Assembly (NCBI RefSeq): GCF_003286085.1
Contig: NW_020825600.1
Location: 1-64,000 of the forward strand
Source: Drosophila persimilis
Lineage: Eukaryota > Arthropoda > Insecta > Diptera > Drosophilidae
DNA length: 64,000 bases
Reading direction: 5' to 3'
Positions within the stretch are counted from its first letter, which is position 1. Every line of letters begins with the position of its first letter. A program made the translations under genes and the position numbers. The notes under the pieces were generated by a model. The model was not told the DNA's origin. It did no database searches and saw only the letters and a program-made list of their open reading frames with translations. Shown one piece after another: positions 44,228-56,147 of this stretch.

Positions 44228-44864
44228 CAAACTGATCCTGCTATAGAATAGAATGCAGAAGAAGACCATAGAAAGTGTGGAAAAAACGTGGGTTGCTGTA
44301 CTTAGTCGGCCCAGCCTCTTTCTTTTTCTCCTCGTGACCGTCAGAGTGACCGGCAGTGGAAAAAGAAGTCTTGTAGAGCTGACCCAGTTCTATAAACCAA
44401 GGTCAAGCCAAAGTCAAAGCCTAGTACAAGTGCCAAGTGCGGCTCAAAGTGATCATTTAATTTGAGTGGACGCGCCAGTTATATATTGCCAAGGCTGGGG
44501 CAGCCGTTCGACCATTGGGGAAAACGAGCGCCCTCAGTTTACTACAATTTTTCGAAACAGTGGTGCAATTCAGTTGAGGTAATTATCCACCCAGCTACAG
44601 CGACCCGTTGAAAAATGTTCTGTTCCTTCCGCATTACCTGCGCCCGGTACAATCGTGTGCCTCCTTTAGACCTCGAGTAGGAACTCGGTCTCCAGCCGGG
44701 AAGCATCGACCCCGCCTCGGATTTAGTTATATTTTCTACATTTCTTTCGAAATTAGATGTTCGGAGCAGAACGCAGCCGATTAGCTGCTTACCAAATAGC
44801 ACCTAATTCTTGGCCCTCAGCCGCTTATTTCGTTTGTTACTTATGTCTATGTCACTCATTTGTT
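44228..44864. other. unassigned DNA
   Basis: This 640 bp shows no clear repeat end. A 70-codon plus-strand frame at 44253-44465 (MQKKTIESVEKTW, then a hydrophobic LFLFLLVTV segment) could be a short secreted peptide but has no supporting context. An 86-codon minus frame at 44542-44802 likewise lacks recognisable domains. Confidence 0.4.
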
Positions 44865-45117
44865 TGTTAAAGCTTTGCGCTTGCTTGCCCTGCTAAACGC
44901 TCTCTGCCAGCTCGCTCTTCGCTATCTCCGCTTTGCGACTGCCTACCGACGTCGGCCGAGCGAAGCTGCGCTTAGCGATCGGAGCGGCAATGTAAAGTGC
45001 AGGCAAGCCACACTTGCAATTTGGATGTCACGCATTAAAGAACATATCGCAATTTTATTTCTGCGCCGAGTTTTATTTAATTGGAATAATTAGTCGGCCG
45101 ATTGGGGATAAAAAACA
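44865..45117 (+). repeat. probable 5' LTR of the second BEL/Pao element
   Basis: TGTTAAAGC ... AAAAAACA would give a 253-bp LTR whose end lies 18 bp before the primer binding site. No matching 3' LTR exists in the window, so the boundaries are a guess from the TG/CA ends. Confidence 0.4.
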
Positions 45118-45135
45118 TTATCTCCACATAAAATT

Positions 45136-45153
45136 TGGTGACCCCGACGTGAT
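45136..45153 (+). promoter_or_regulatory. primer binding site of the second BEL/Pao element
   Basis: TGGTGACCCCGACGTGAT immediately precedes the gag remnant and has the TGG start of a retroelement primer site. I cannot name the tRNA. Confidence 0.6.
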
Positions 45154-45496
45154 TTCCGATGGGTTGCTGATCTTCATCATAGGCACGAAATTGGACCACA
45201 AGACCAAGGAGAAATGGGAGGAGAGCTTGGCGACGTCAGGATTGCCCAGGTGGTCAAGCATGGCCTCATTCTTGGAAGCAAGATGTCGGATGCTGGAAAA
45301 TTTGGGATCGGCTATGGTAACAATTCCTAGCCAGCAGTTGGGAGAAAGTAAACCTAGCACCCTAATCACCTCCATTAACGATCATACTAGCTCAACATGC
45401 AAGTATTGCAAATCTTCCGATCACTACATATCCCGATGCCAGGCATTTCTAGATCTCCCTGTCTTTTCTCGATACAAGGAGGTGAAGAAGCGCTAA
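45150..45496 (+). pseudogene. BEL/Pao gag remnant
   Basis: Most of gag is missing: the frame joins the primer site almost directly to the late DUF1759 region (LLIFIIGTKLDHKTKEKWEE, MASFLEARCRMLENL). A Cys/His finger (CKYCKSSDHYISRC) follows and the frame stops at 45494. The pol frame picks up the next finger one base out. Confidence 0.75.
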
Positions 45497-48400
45497 ACTG
45501 CCTCAACAAAGGCCATTCATTGCAACGCTGCAATTCAGGGGCATGTAGAAATTGCCAAGCCAAGCATCACACTCTGCTCCACATGCAGTCGGGCGCTGAC
45601 GCTGAGTTGCCGTCGCCGAGCACGGAACCGACCCAGCATGATCCTGCAAGTGCCCTAGTTGCAAGCAAATATACCAGCCCTCCCCCCTCGAGTCAGAAAT
45701 CTCTGCCCAGCCAAAACGTGCTGCTAGCTACCGCAATCGTATATGTCAGGGGCCGTTTTGGATCGCTTATTCCATGTCGTGCCATTTTAGATTCCGCTTC
45801 TCAGGTTAACTTTATAACATCGAGACTCGCCAATCAGCTGCAGTTAGATCCTCACCCGTCTCACGTTCAAATCGCCGGTATTGGAGAGTCAATTCTACCA
45901 TCCAGCAAGGCTGTAGACATCGTCCTGCAATCTCAAGACAAAAGCTATCACGGTTTCCTCTCTGCAATTATCACTGCCTCAATCACAGGAATGCAGCCTA
46001 ACTTCGGCCTAGACGCAAAGGATTGGCCAATGCCAAATAATCTAAAACTGGCTGATCCTAATTTCGCCAAGCCCCAGCGTGTCGATCTGTTGATAGGTGC
46101 TGGTCTGTTCTTCGAATTAATGTGCGTTGGACAGATTCGACTGTCAGACCAATTGCCAACATTGCAGAAGACGAAACTTGGCTGGATTGTGTCAGGAAGT
46201 ATTAAAAACTCTGAGAAAGCCCGTGCGGCGCTAGCAGCCGTTGAAGATCCCCCTGTCATCTCCGCTTGCGAGACTAATTTGTGCGATATTGTAAGGCGTT
46301 TTTGGGAAGTCGATGGAGATTATTCGCCCTCATCAATTTCGGAGGAAGATGTTCATTGCGAACAGCATTTCGTCACAAACTGCATTCGCCTAGATTCCGG
46401 AGCTTACTCCGTACGTTTGCCAACCAAATTCAGTCTAGAGGATTTAGGAGAATCGTATCAGCAGGCGCTACGTAGATTTCTCAATTTGGAGAGGAAGCTA
46501 GCAAAAAATGCACAGCTTAAGGAAAAATATATGGAGTTTCTCCAGGAGTATCGTGATTTAGGACACATGTCGCCAGCTTCGCGGCAGTCAGACCTCCCGC
46601 AGTACTTCTTGCCTCACCATTGCGTCCACAAGCAGGATAGTACAACCACCAAATTACGCGTAGTGTTCGATGGATCTGCCAAAACAGCGTCTGGAGTATC
46701 ACTGAATGATGCGCTAATGGCTGGACCCACCATCCAACCTAAAATTTTGATAACTCTGCTTCGTTTCCGCTTTTTTAAAGTCGCCTTGTGTGGCGATATC
46801 TGCAAAATGTACCGCTGTGTACGCGTTTCCCATCCCGATACGCACGTGCAGTGCATCCTATGGCGCAATGACCCGAAGGAGAAGATTCAGGTGTTCAAGT
46901 TGGAGACTGTTACTTACGGAACCAAACCTGCCGCTTTCTTAGCAATTCGTGCTATGCATCAATTGGCAAATGATGAAGAATTGCGTTTTCCGCTTGGCGC
47001 TGATGTTGTTCGAAGAGATTTCTATGTCGATGATCTCATATCTGGAGGGGACAGCATTGATTCTGTCATCAAGATTCGTCAGCAGGTAAAGGAGCTACTT
47101 TCGAAAGGATGTTTTCCCATACGTAAATGGTGTTCCAATGAACCCGCTGCTTTGGAAGGCGTATCGGAGGCGGATCGCGAAAAGTTCCTTACCTTTCATG
47201 ACGGAACTGAAGTAACCAAGGCGCTTGGTCTAGTTTGGGATCCCACCACGGACAATCTTCTGTTTAGCTTCGCTCACGTCGGAACCGCTGCAGGCCCAAT
47301 ATCGAAGCGTTCGGTCCTGTCTACACTAGCTAGGTTCTACGATCCTCTAGGGCTCATCTCTCCCATCATCACAAAAGCTAAAATTTTTATGCAGTCGCTA
47401 TGGAACGAAAGCCTAAAGTTGAATTGGGACGAAAGCCTGCCCCAGGATCTACATACGACTTGGATTGAGCTGACTTCGCAGTTGTCGATGGTTGAAAACT
47501 TTAAGTTTCCACGTTACGTGCTTCGGCAGCAAGCCAAATTAGAAATGCACGCGTTTTGTGATGCGAGCCAAGCAGCATATGGCGCCTGTGTATACATGCG
47601 TTCGGAAGCTCTTGGCATTGTGCAAAGTCATCTCTTATGCTCTAAATCCAGAGTCGCGCCCTTGAAAAGTATGACTATCCCCAAGCTTGAGCTATCCGCT
47701 GCCCTCGTATTTGCCGAACTAGTGTCCACCATAGTTAAGGGATTATCAGCTCCATGCCAAATACATTGCTGGTCGGATTCGTCCATAGCCCTTGCCTGGA
47801 TTCGAGAATCACCATTGAATTTTAATATATTTGTTTCTAATCGAGTTCAGCGGATTCAGGAGCTCACCGCTGGAATGACTTGGCATCACGTGCCCACAAA
47901 TTTGAATCCTGCCGAAATCATATCACGTGGATCCACGCCCGCTGAACTAATGGATAGCAGCCTTTGGATCTCTGGACCACCATTCTTACGTCTTGCGAGC
48001 TCGGAGTGGCCTGCAGGCTTGCAATTGCCAACCGATGTACCAGAACGTCGTCATGCAGCATTGGTTGTTTCAAATGAAAGGGATGTATCGTACGATTGCA
48101 AATTTCAAAACTCATTCGGATCCATGCAGCGCGTCTTTGCTTACATATATCGATTCTACATTCTCAAGGACAAAGGCATAGCGCGGTCGAAGGGTCAACT
48201 TACCGTAATCGACATCAAAAATGGTACGCATTTGCTCATAAGGGCAATACAGCAGCAACAATTTTCGGAAGAGATAAGGGCCCTCACCAGCAAACAGGCC
48301 CTACCGTCAAAAAGCACGATGGCCTCACTGAATCCATTTCTGGATAGCTTTGGATTGCTGCGGGTTGGAGGCCGCCTCCAAAATGCCGAATTGGACTACG

Positions 48401-48978
48401 ACGCGAAGCACCCAATCCTGCTTCCTAAGGGACATCCTGTCACTGTCTCTATTATTATCTTCTTTCACGAAAGGTTTCTCCACGCAGGAGCTCAAGGATT
48501 GCTCGGACTGCTTCGGCAAAAATTCTGGCCTATTGGTGGACGCAAATATGTTGCGGGAATCATTCGCAAATGTGTTAGATGTTTTCGTTTGAAGCCAGTG
48601 CTGAGGGAACATATCATGGGAAACTTGCCTGCGGATCGCGTAAGGACTAATCCAGCATTCCACACAACGGGCGTTGATTTTTGCGGACCCTTTTATCACA
48701 AGTCGGAAGTCAGAAGCAGGCCTCCTATCAAATGTTACATCGCTGTTTTCGTATGCTTTAGCACCAAAGCAACTCATTTGGAAGTCGTTCGGGATCTATC
48801 TACAGAATCCTTTCTGGCAGCATTAAGGCGTTTTATAAGTCTACGTCCCAAACCTCGAATCATTTGGTCAGACAACGCAACAAATTTTGTAGGAGCAAAA
48901 AAATTAGCTTTTGGAGCTTCGTCAAATGTTCCTCAGCGATCCTCATACGTCGGCTGTGTCACATCTCTGCGTTTCTAG
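45397..48978 (+). pseudogene. BEL/Pao pol, protease to integrase
   Basis: This is a long open frame with CNSGACRNCQAKHHTLLH fingers and a retropepsin-like site ILDSASQVNF, with Ala for the usual Gly. RT carries FDGSAKTASG, CGDICKMYRC and FYVDDLISGG. The A17 region (FYDPLGLISPI), RNase H (HAFCDASQAAYG, WSDSSIALAW) and an integrase finger (CVRCFRLKP) follow. The integrase core holds its first two Asp residues (TTGVDFCGPF, IWSDNATNF). The frame fails at about 48930 within integrase. It is a different lineage from the element at 9139-15701, being more Pao/Ninja-like in my reading. Confidence 0.87.
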
Positions 48979-49597
48979 TGGAATCGATTGGAAATTCATC
49001 CCCCCTCGCTCACCACATTTTGGGGGTTTGTGGGAGGCGGCTGTTAAAGCAGCTAAATATCATTTTCATCGCATCGTCGGGACCTACATTTTTACTCTTG
49101 ATGAAATTCAGACCTTGGCTTGTGAAATCTCTGCTTTGTTAAATTCCCGTCCGCTTTATGCAATTACAGAAAGTCCCGATGACATAGATGTGCTCACGCC
49201 AAAACACTTTCTCAATGGAGCCCCGAAAGCTGCATTCGACGAGCCAGATGTGACGCATCTCCGGGTCAACCTACTTAGTCGATGGCAGCGGCTGTGTCAA
49301 ATGAAGCAGGCGTTTTGGAGAAAATGGAGCACGGCGTATCTTTCGATTCTTCAGGAGCGGAGCAAGTGGCGGTCATCGTCTCCAAACATCAAGCTAGGAG
49401 CGCTAGTCATGATGAAAGAGGAAACGCTGCCACCATTAAGGTGGCCGCTTGGCCGCATTGAGAGCGTCATCCCAGGAAAAGATGGAACCATCAGGGTAGT
49501 CGTCATCCGCACTCAAAGAGGCCTTTTCAAGAGGGCCGTTGGAAAAATAGCGGTTCGGTATGCGAAACCCTGTTTTTTTTATCCGCTTTCTGTTTAA
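48911..49597 (+). pseudogene. BEL/Pao integrase C-terminus after frameshift
   Basis: This continues integrase in the next frame with HFGGLWEAAVKAAK (catalytic Glu), LNSRPLYAI and the DUF5641-like tail (WQRLCQMKQAFWRKW, GALVMMKEE). The stop is at 49595-49597. No polypurine tract plus LTR follows, so the 3' end is truncated. Confidence 0.85.
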
Positions 49598-50852
49598 CTA
49601 CGTTCTTTTGATACGGCAAAAATTTGCAACAGCCAATTAAATCCGGCATAAACAAAAAGGGAATTCCTGTCCATGGGCTAAGTCGACCTTGAACAAATGA
49701 GTAGTGTATTAATACCGATTATTTTTACAGTTTTTGATTTTGGTTGCTACGCATTCATCTCATCATCTATGCAGATAATCATCACAATCACACACATCAT
49801 CATACTCCTCCACCCATCAAATCATCTCATCCAACACACAACGAAAGATCTTTTTGCGTGGGAGTCAAAGCTATTAATCGTATCGTAAGTGATTATCCTG
49901 AACCAGTTTTCGGATGGCCAGGGCGTTTCCAACCAGTGTTTTTGTTCAAAACGAGCAACACAAGGAGACGGAAAAATTACGGTTCTATAGAAAAGGTGAG
50001 AAACCAGGAATTTCTCTCTCTGCAAAGAAAAAAAAAACAAATTATGACATAACCTTTCCTTAAAACAATCAGATCACTTTTCCTCAAGGGCAGGAAAACC
50101 CTAGAAAAGTGGCTAGGCTCCCCGACGCAACATTCTTTGGCAGACCAGCAGCCGCAGCAACGCGAATTTTGCGCAGTCTGGGTCTGTTTGATTGTCAGGA
50201 GCGGGTGAGCGGGGTCAACGACCGGAGCAGAACGTCGGGAGAAAGAAACTCTGGAGGCAAAAAAGAAAGAAAGCAAAGCACAGGCGAGGGCATGCCGGCA
50301 GAATTTTGCTACTTCAGTTCGATCTCGGAAGTGTAGTGCAGTTTGGGTTTAACGAATCGTTAAAATCTGTTAAAGTTAAAATATCGAAAACCAAAAACAA
50401 ATTCAAGATCACAAACACATTCACAACCGGACCAAAAAAAGAACAAGTGAAAATTAACTGTAACATGCAAACTGTGTGCAAGAAGATCCGAAATGACTGG
50501 TGAAACAACCAAAACAACAATGTAACACGACACAAAGAATCTATTGAGGAAAACACCAAATTTAAACCCAAAAACATCTAACTACAACCGATTTTCGAGA
50601 AGGCCTTCGTCGAGTATCTGGGTGAGTCTCAACAAACAAAACCAAGAAAGAGGAAAAATTAAATAAAAGAACTATGTAAAATCAATTGAAACACAGCACG
50701 ATCGTCGAAGCGACATACCCTTCTTTGCAAGATAGAGTGTGCGCTTGAGCGACGTGTAAACGAAGAATAGTGTGGAGAGAGAGAATGATGCAAGCAGCAA
50801 AGCCCGTACTCCGATTCTTACTGTGTTTGTTTTATTATATCCGATACTCAAA
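49598..50852 (+). other. host-like DNA with a possible 5' UTR exon
   Basis: No transposon protein is readable. From about 50190 the sequence is A-rich, ORF-poor and resembles a Drosophila 5' UTR. At about 50621 a good splice-donor match appears (GTATCTGG then GTGAGTCTC). Immediately before the next Helentron, 50834-50852 reads TTATATCCGATACTCAAAA, a 5' Helentron tip joined to a 3' tip. An exon is inference from composition and the donor alone. Confidence 0.35.
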
Positions 50853-52016
50853 ACGAGGGGGAACGTTGTGAGTTGCTGCGGACACTGAAACTATACAGTT
50901 ATACCCGATACTATGTCAGTATGGCTCTCCTCCGGCAGACGGCGCTAATATTAAACGACACGACAAAGAGTGCGTGCGAAAGAGACAGAAAATCAGTCTG
51001 AGCGTGACGTCGGGCGCTGCGTAGCCACTGCAAATTGATTTGTTCCTTATGGCTACAAAAATTATCTGATCTGATCCAGATTCAGCAATCTGATAGATAT
51101 GCTCATTATCTATGATTATGCGTTTTTAGTTTTCTCAAATCTGCAATATTGTGGATGCAACAGATTTTCGTCCTTTGTGGGGGCGGAAGGGGGCGGGGTG
51201 AAATTTTGAGATATACGTTTTATAGTGAGATCTAACAGGAGTGCGGATACTAAATTTAGTTACTCTAGCCTTAATAGTCTCTGAGATTTGTGAATATCCC
51301 CAGATTTTCGTCCTTTGCGGGGGCGGAAGGGAGTGTGGCAAAATTTTGAAACAAACTCGTCTCGGTCCGATATATAAGGAGTGTGGATACCAAATTTGGT
51401 TGCACTAGCTATTATAGTCTCTGAGATCTAGGCGCTAATGTTTTACTCTAAGCAAAGCCGTATATGCTACGTGTGAAAAATGAAATTGTTTTCTTGATGC
51501 TGGCTATAATAATACGGTCCAATTCAGATTCTGCATTCTAAAAGATAAGGTCATTCTCTACGATTCTGCGTTTTTGGTTTTCTCGTATCTTTAAAATTGT
51601 GGATGCCACAGATTTTCGTCCTTTGTGGGGGCGGAAGGGGGTGAGGCGAAATTTTGAGATATACGTTTTATAGTGAGATCTAACAGAAGTGCGGATACCA
51701 AATTTGGTTACTCTAGCGTTAATAGTCTCTGAGATTTGTGAATATCCCCAGATTTTCGTCCTTTGCGGGGGCGGAAGGGAGTGTGGCGAAATTTTGAAAG
51801 AAACTCGTCTCGGTCCGATATCTTAGGAGTGTGGACGGACGGACGGACAGACGGACGGACGGACAGACAGACATGGCTCAATCGACTCGGCTATTGATGC
51901 TGATCAAGAATATATATACTTTATGGGGTCGGAAACGATTCCTTCTTGACGTTACAGACATCCAGTTTTACCACAAATCTAATATACCCCAATACTCATT
52001 TTGAGTATCGGGTATA
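50853..52016 (-). mobile_element. Helentron H7
   Basis: Full-length inverted copy with (GTCY)n complement at 51835-51873. Its 5' end joins the LINE gag sequence AAAAGAAGCCAGCAGC at 52017. Confidence 0.85.
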
Positions 52017-52262
52017 AAAAGAAGCCAGCAGCAACTGCAAGAGCACACAAGCCAGACAGCTAAACAGGTACAACAACAGCAACGACCCCTGCAGCAACTA
52101 CGCCAATACAACCGCCAGCCTCAGTCACCCCCCCACATGCCCACATGCACAAGGTGCCCCCTCCCTGTCTACAGCCAATGGTGCTGCCCCCCAGCGTACT
52201 GCACACATTCCACCGGTAGTGCTACCAGCGATTCCGGCGATCATGCAGGTCCTGGAGCAACT
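52017..52262 (+). pseudogene. LINE gag fragment, module copy B
   Basis: Only the 5' ~245 bp of the module gag remain, ending at CTGGAGCAACTGCTG. This copy contains the uninterrupted site (AGGTACAACAACAGC) that is split by Helentron H10 in copy C. An ~80-bp AT-rich piece of unknown origin follows before H8. Confidence 0.8.
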
Positions 52263-52345
52263 GCTGACATGATAATTATAGTACGAGAACGAAGAATACA
52301 ATAAGTATAGACAATGGAATAGATTACTTGGAAGAGTACAATTTT

Positions 52346-53476
52346 TATACCCGATACTCAAAATGAGTATTGGGGTATATTAGATTTGTGGTAAAAGTGG
52401 ATGTGTGTAACGTCCAGAAGGAATCGTTTCCGACCCCATAAAGTATATATATTCTTGATCAGCATCAATAGCCGAGTCGATTGAGCCATGTCTGTCTGTC
52501 CGTCCGTCCGTCTGTCCGTCTGTCCGTCCGTCCGTCTGTCCGTCTGTCCGTCCCCTTCAGCGCCTAATGCTCAAAGACTATAAGAGCTAGAGCAACGATG
52601 TTTTGGATCCAGACTTCTGTGATATGTCACTGCTCCAAAAATATTTCAAAACTTTGCCCCGCCCACTTCCGCCCCCACAAAGGGCGAAAATCTGTGGCAT
52701 CCACAATTTCGACGATACGAGAAAACTAAAAATCGCAGAATCGTAGAAGATGACTATATCTTCTAGAGTGCAAAATCTGAACCAGATCGTATAATTATTA
52801 CAGCCAGAATCACGAAAACAATTTCACTCTTTCTCGCTCTGTCTCACTCTAACACACAGGTTTCATGGTCGGTTTTGCCAATTGCAAAATATGAGTTCAA
52901 GGATCTCAGAACCTATAAAAGCCAGAGCAACCAAATTTGGTATCCACACTCCTGTGATATCGGACCTTGACCGTTTCCTGTCCAAATTTCGCCACACCCC
53001 CTTCCGCCCCCGCAAAGGACGAAAATCTGAGGCAACCACAAATCTCAGAGACTATTAAGGCTAGAGTAACCAAATTTGGTGCACACACTCCTTTAAGATG
53101 TCACTATAAAACGTATATCTCAGAATTTCGCCCCACCCCCATCCGCCCCCACAAAGGACGAAAATCTGTTGCATCCACAATATTGCAGATTTGAGAAAAC
53201 TAAAAACGCAGAATCATAGATAATAACCATATCTATTAGATTGCTGAATCTGGATCAGATCAGATCATTTTTATAGCCAAAAGGAACAAATCAATTTGCA
53301 GTGGCTACGCAGCGCCCGACGTCACGCTCAGACTGATTTTCTGTCTCTCTCGCACGCACTCTTTGTCGTGTCGTTAAATATTAGCGGCGTCTGCCGGAGG
53401 AGAGCCATACTGACTTAGTATCGGGTATAACCGTAGAGTTGCGGTGTCCGCAGCAACTCACAACGTTCCCCCTCGT
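52346..53476 (+). mobile_element. Helentron H8
   Basis: Full-length plus-strand copy, almost the same as H3 including its long (GTCY)n tract (52489-52554). Confidence 0.85.
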
Positions 53477-53578
53477 TTATTAGTTGAATTTGTGAGTAAA
53501 GCGCTTGTCGAATAGCTATTTGTAAGAGCTAATCATCTCAAGTAGTTTCAAAGTCTTAACTTAATAGCAAACTTAAAC

Positions 53579-53755
53579 ATGTCTCGTCGGCGAAAAGTCA
53601 TTGAATACAAGAAAACCATACTGGATCTAAATATGGGAAAGACAAAACACGACTATTACGGAAGTGTTCGGCAAACTCGACTCCCAGCGGGCGGAGCCTT
53701 TTTAAACGCTGGTAATCTTGCAGGACATCTCCGTCTTTCAGTTGTGCGGCACTGA
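53579..53755 (+). CDS. 58-codon chimeric ORF, MSRRRK N-terminus
   Basis: A 5' UTR-like stretch (53477-53578) leads to ATG MSRRRKVIEYKKTILDLN. About 27 codons later the frame crosses into antisense acyltransferase exon 1 and reads GGAFLNAGNLAGHLRLS before a stop. The first part could be a true first exon of some host gene. The second is shadow reading of another gene. Whether it is expressed is unknown. Confidence 0.25.
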   Translation: MSRRRKVIEYKKTILDLNMGKTKHDYYGSVRQTRLPAGGAFLNAGNLAGHLRLSVVRH

Positions 53756-53801
53756 CAAGTACCAGTCCGCAGACAAGTAGACTGCTTAAAACGTTCACCA
53801 T
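53657..53801 (-). pseudogene. NRF-type acyltransferase exon 1 fragment, copy B
   Basis: On the minus strand the frame starts at a genuine ATG (MVNVLSSLLVCGLVLVSAAQ), a clear signal peptide ending SAAQ. It continues LKDGDVLQDYQRLKRL before breaking at about 53657, where TTACGGAAGT is shared with the joined sequence. A TATAAAA lies about 45 bp upstream of the ATG. The rest of the gene is absent. Confidence 0.75.
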
Positions 53802-54299
53802 GCTAATACATCTTCGATTGAAGGCATTGCACCTTTTCACTGTGATTTTATAGGAATGTTTTGAGGGAAATCTGGCGATAACATTATCAGTGTGTCAGCT
53901 CTCGAGTCGAGTATATCAGCCAAAATGCTTAATTCAGTCAAACATCACCGATAAGGAGCAATCCGTCTAAATTCTAAGTAGTCATAAGATCATTTATTTA
54001 TAATCTTTCCCAGGTAATCGTTTTACTTATTGACTTTTGATGGATTAAATTTGGATTTAATATGAGTGAGTAAGAAATAAACCGAGAAAACAAAAGTTTA
54101 GCTAAACATGGATGTAGACAATTTGTTCTATAATTCTGATCATTGCGTGAAAAGATGATAGCCGGGGTGCAATTATTACCATTAGTGGTGGCAGATCCTT
54201 TCTTTGTTTCAATGTTTTTTCCAATTCTCATGACAAGTAGCAGCAAAATGGCGAGAGTTCGTGAAGAGACTCCGCCTCCCCGCAACAACCAAATTTAAA
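53802..54299 (-). other. acyltransferase 5' flank, copy B
   Basis: About 500 bp upstream of the acyltransferase start, repeated with high identity at 58857-59348. A minus-strand frame of ~95 codons (MLRGGGVSSRTLAILLLLVM) is open in both copies, but with an indel between them and no recognisable domain. It ends exactly at Helentron H9. Confidence 0.5.
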
Positions 54300-54961
54300 A
54301 CGAGGGGGAACGTTGTGAGTTGCTGCGGACACCGCAACTCTACATTTATACCCGATTCTTAGTCAGTATGGCTCTCCTCCGGCAGAGGCCGCTAATATTA
54401 AACGACACGACAAAGAGTGTGTGCGAGAGAGACAGAAAATCTTGCTTTTGGCTACAAAAATGATCCCGATTCAGCAATCTGATAGATATGGTCATTATCT
54501 ATGATGCTGCGTTTTTAGTTTTCTCGAATGTGCAATATTGTGAATGCAACAGATTTTCGTCCTTTGTGGGGGCGGAAGGGGGTGAGGCGAAATTTTGAGA
54601 TATACGTTTGATAGCGAGATCTAACAGGAGTACGGATACCAAATTTGGTTACTCTAGCGTTAATAGTCTTTGAGATTTGTGAATATCCCCAGATTTTTGT
54701 CTTTTGCGGGGGCGGAATGGAGTGTGGCGAAATTTTGAAACAAACTCGTCTCGGTCCGATATCTTAGGAGTGTGGACGGACGGATAGACGGACAGACGGA
54801 CGGACGGACAGACAGACATGGTTCAATCGACTCGGCTATTGATGCTGATCAAGAATATATATACTTTATGGGGTCGGAAACGATTCCTTCTGGACGTTAC
54901 ACACATCCAGTTTTACCACAAATCTAATATACCCCAATACTCATTTTTAGTATCGGGTATA
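54300..54961 (-). mobile_element. Helentron H9, internally deleted
   Basis: A 662-bp inverted form keeping both ends, with a (GTCY)n complement at 54774-54817. It abuts LINE gag AAAAGAAGCC at 54962. Confidence 0.85.
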
Positions 54962-55017
54962 AAAAGAAGCCAGCAGCAACTGCAAGAGCACACAAGCCAG
55001 ACAGTTAAACAGGTACA

Positions 55018-56147
55018 ACGAGGGGGAACGTTGTGAGTTGCTGCGGACACCGCAACTCTACAGTTATACCCGATACTAAGTCAGTATGGCTTTCCTCCGG
55101 CAGACGCCGCTAATATTAAACGACACGACAAAGAGTGCGTGCGAGAGAGACAGAAAATCAGTCTGAGCGTGATGTCACGCGCTGCGTAGCCACTGCAAAT
55201 TGATTTGTTCCTTTTGGCTACAAAAATTATCTGATCTGATCCTGATTCAGCAATCTGATAGATATGGTCGTTATCTATGATTCCCCGTTTTTAGTTTTCT
55301 CGAATCTGCAATATTGTGGATGCAACAGATTTTCGTCCTTTGTGTGGGCGGAAGGGGGTGGGGCGAAATTTTGAGATACACGTTTTATAGTGAGATCTAA
55401 GAGAAGTGCGGATTCCAAATTTGGTTACTCTAGCGTTAATAGTCTTTGAGATTTGTGAATATCCCCAGATTTGCATCCTTTGCGGGGGCGGAAGGGGGTG
55501 TGGCGAAATTTTGAAACAAACTCGTCGCGGTCTGATATATTAGGAGTGTGGATACCAAATTTGGTTGCTCTAGCTTTTATAGTCTCTGAGATCTAGGCGC
55601 TAATGTTTTACTCTAAGCAAAGCCGCCTATGCTACCTGTGTGTTAGAGAGAAACAGGGCGAGAAAAAATGAAATTGTTTTCTTGATGCTGGCTATAATAG
55701 TAATACGATCCAATTCAAATTCTTCAGTCTAGAAGATATGGTCATTCTCTACGATTCTGCGTTTTTTGTTTTCTCGTATCTTTAAAATTGTGGATGCCAC
55801 AGATTTTCGCTCTTCGGGGGGCGGAAGTGGGCGGGGCAAAGTTTTGAAATATTTTTGTAGCAGTGACATATCACAGAAGTCTGGATCCAAAACATCGTTG
55901 CTCTAGCTCTTATAGTCTTTGAGCATTAGGCGCTGAAGGGGACGGACAGACGGACAGACGGACAGACGGACGGACGGACAGACGGACAGACGGACAGACA
56001 GACATGGCTCAATCGACTCGGCTATTGATGCTGATCAAGAATATATATACTTTATGGGGTCGGAAACGATTCCTTCTGGACGTTACACACACCTAGTTTT
56101 ACCACAAATCTAATATACCCCAATACTCATTTTGAGTATCGGGTATA
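55018..56147 (-). mobile_element. Helentron H10, inserted inside LINE gag
   Basis: The 1,130-bp inverted copy splits the module gag between AGGTACA and ACAACAGCAACG. The intact site is visible at 52069 (AGGTACAACAACAGC). Comparison shows insertion between two A residues (T|T on the other strand) with no target duplication, as expected for Helentrons. This fixes the element ends as TATACCC ... CCCTCGT. Confidence 0.92.
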
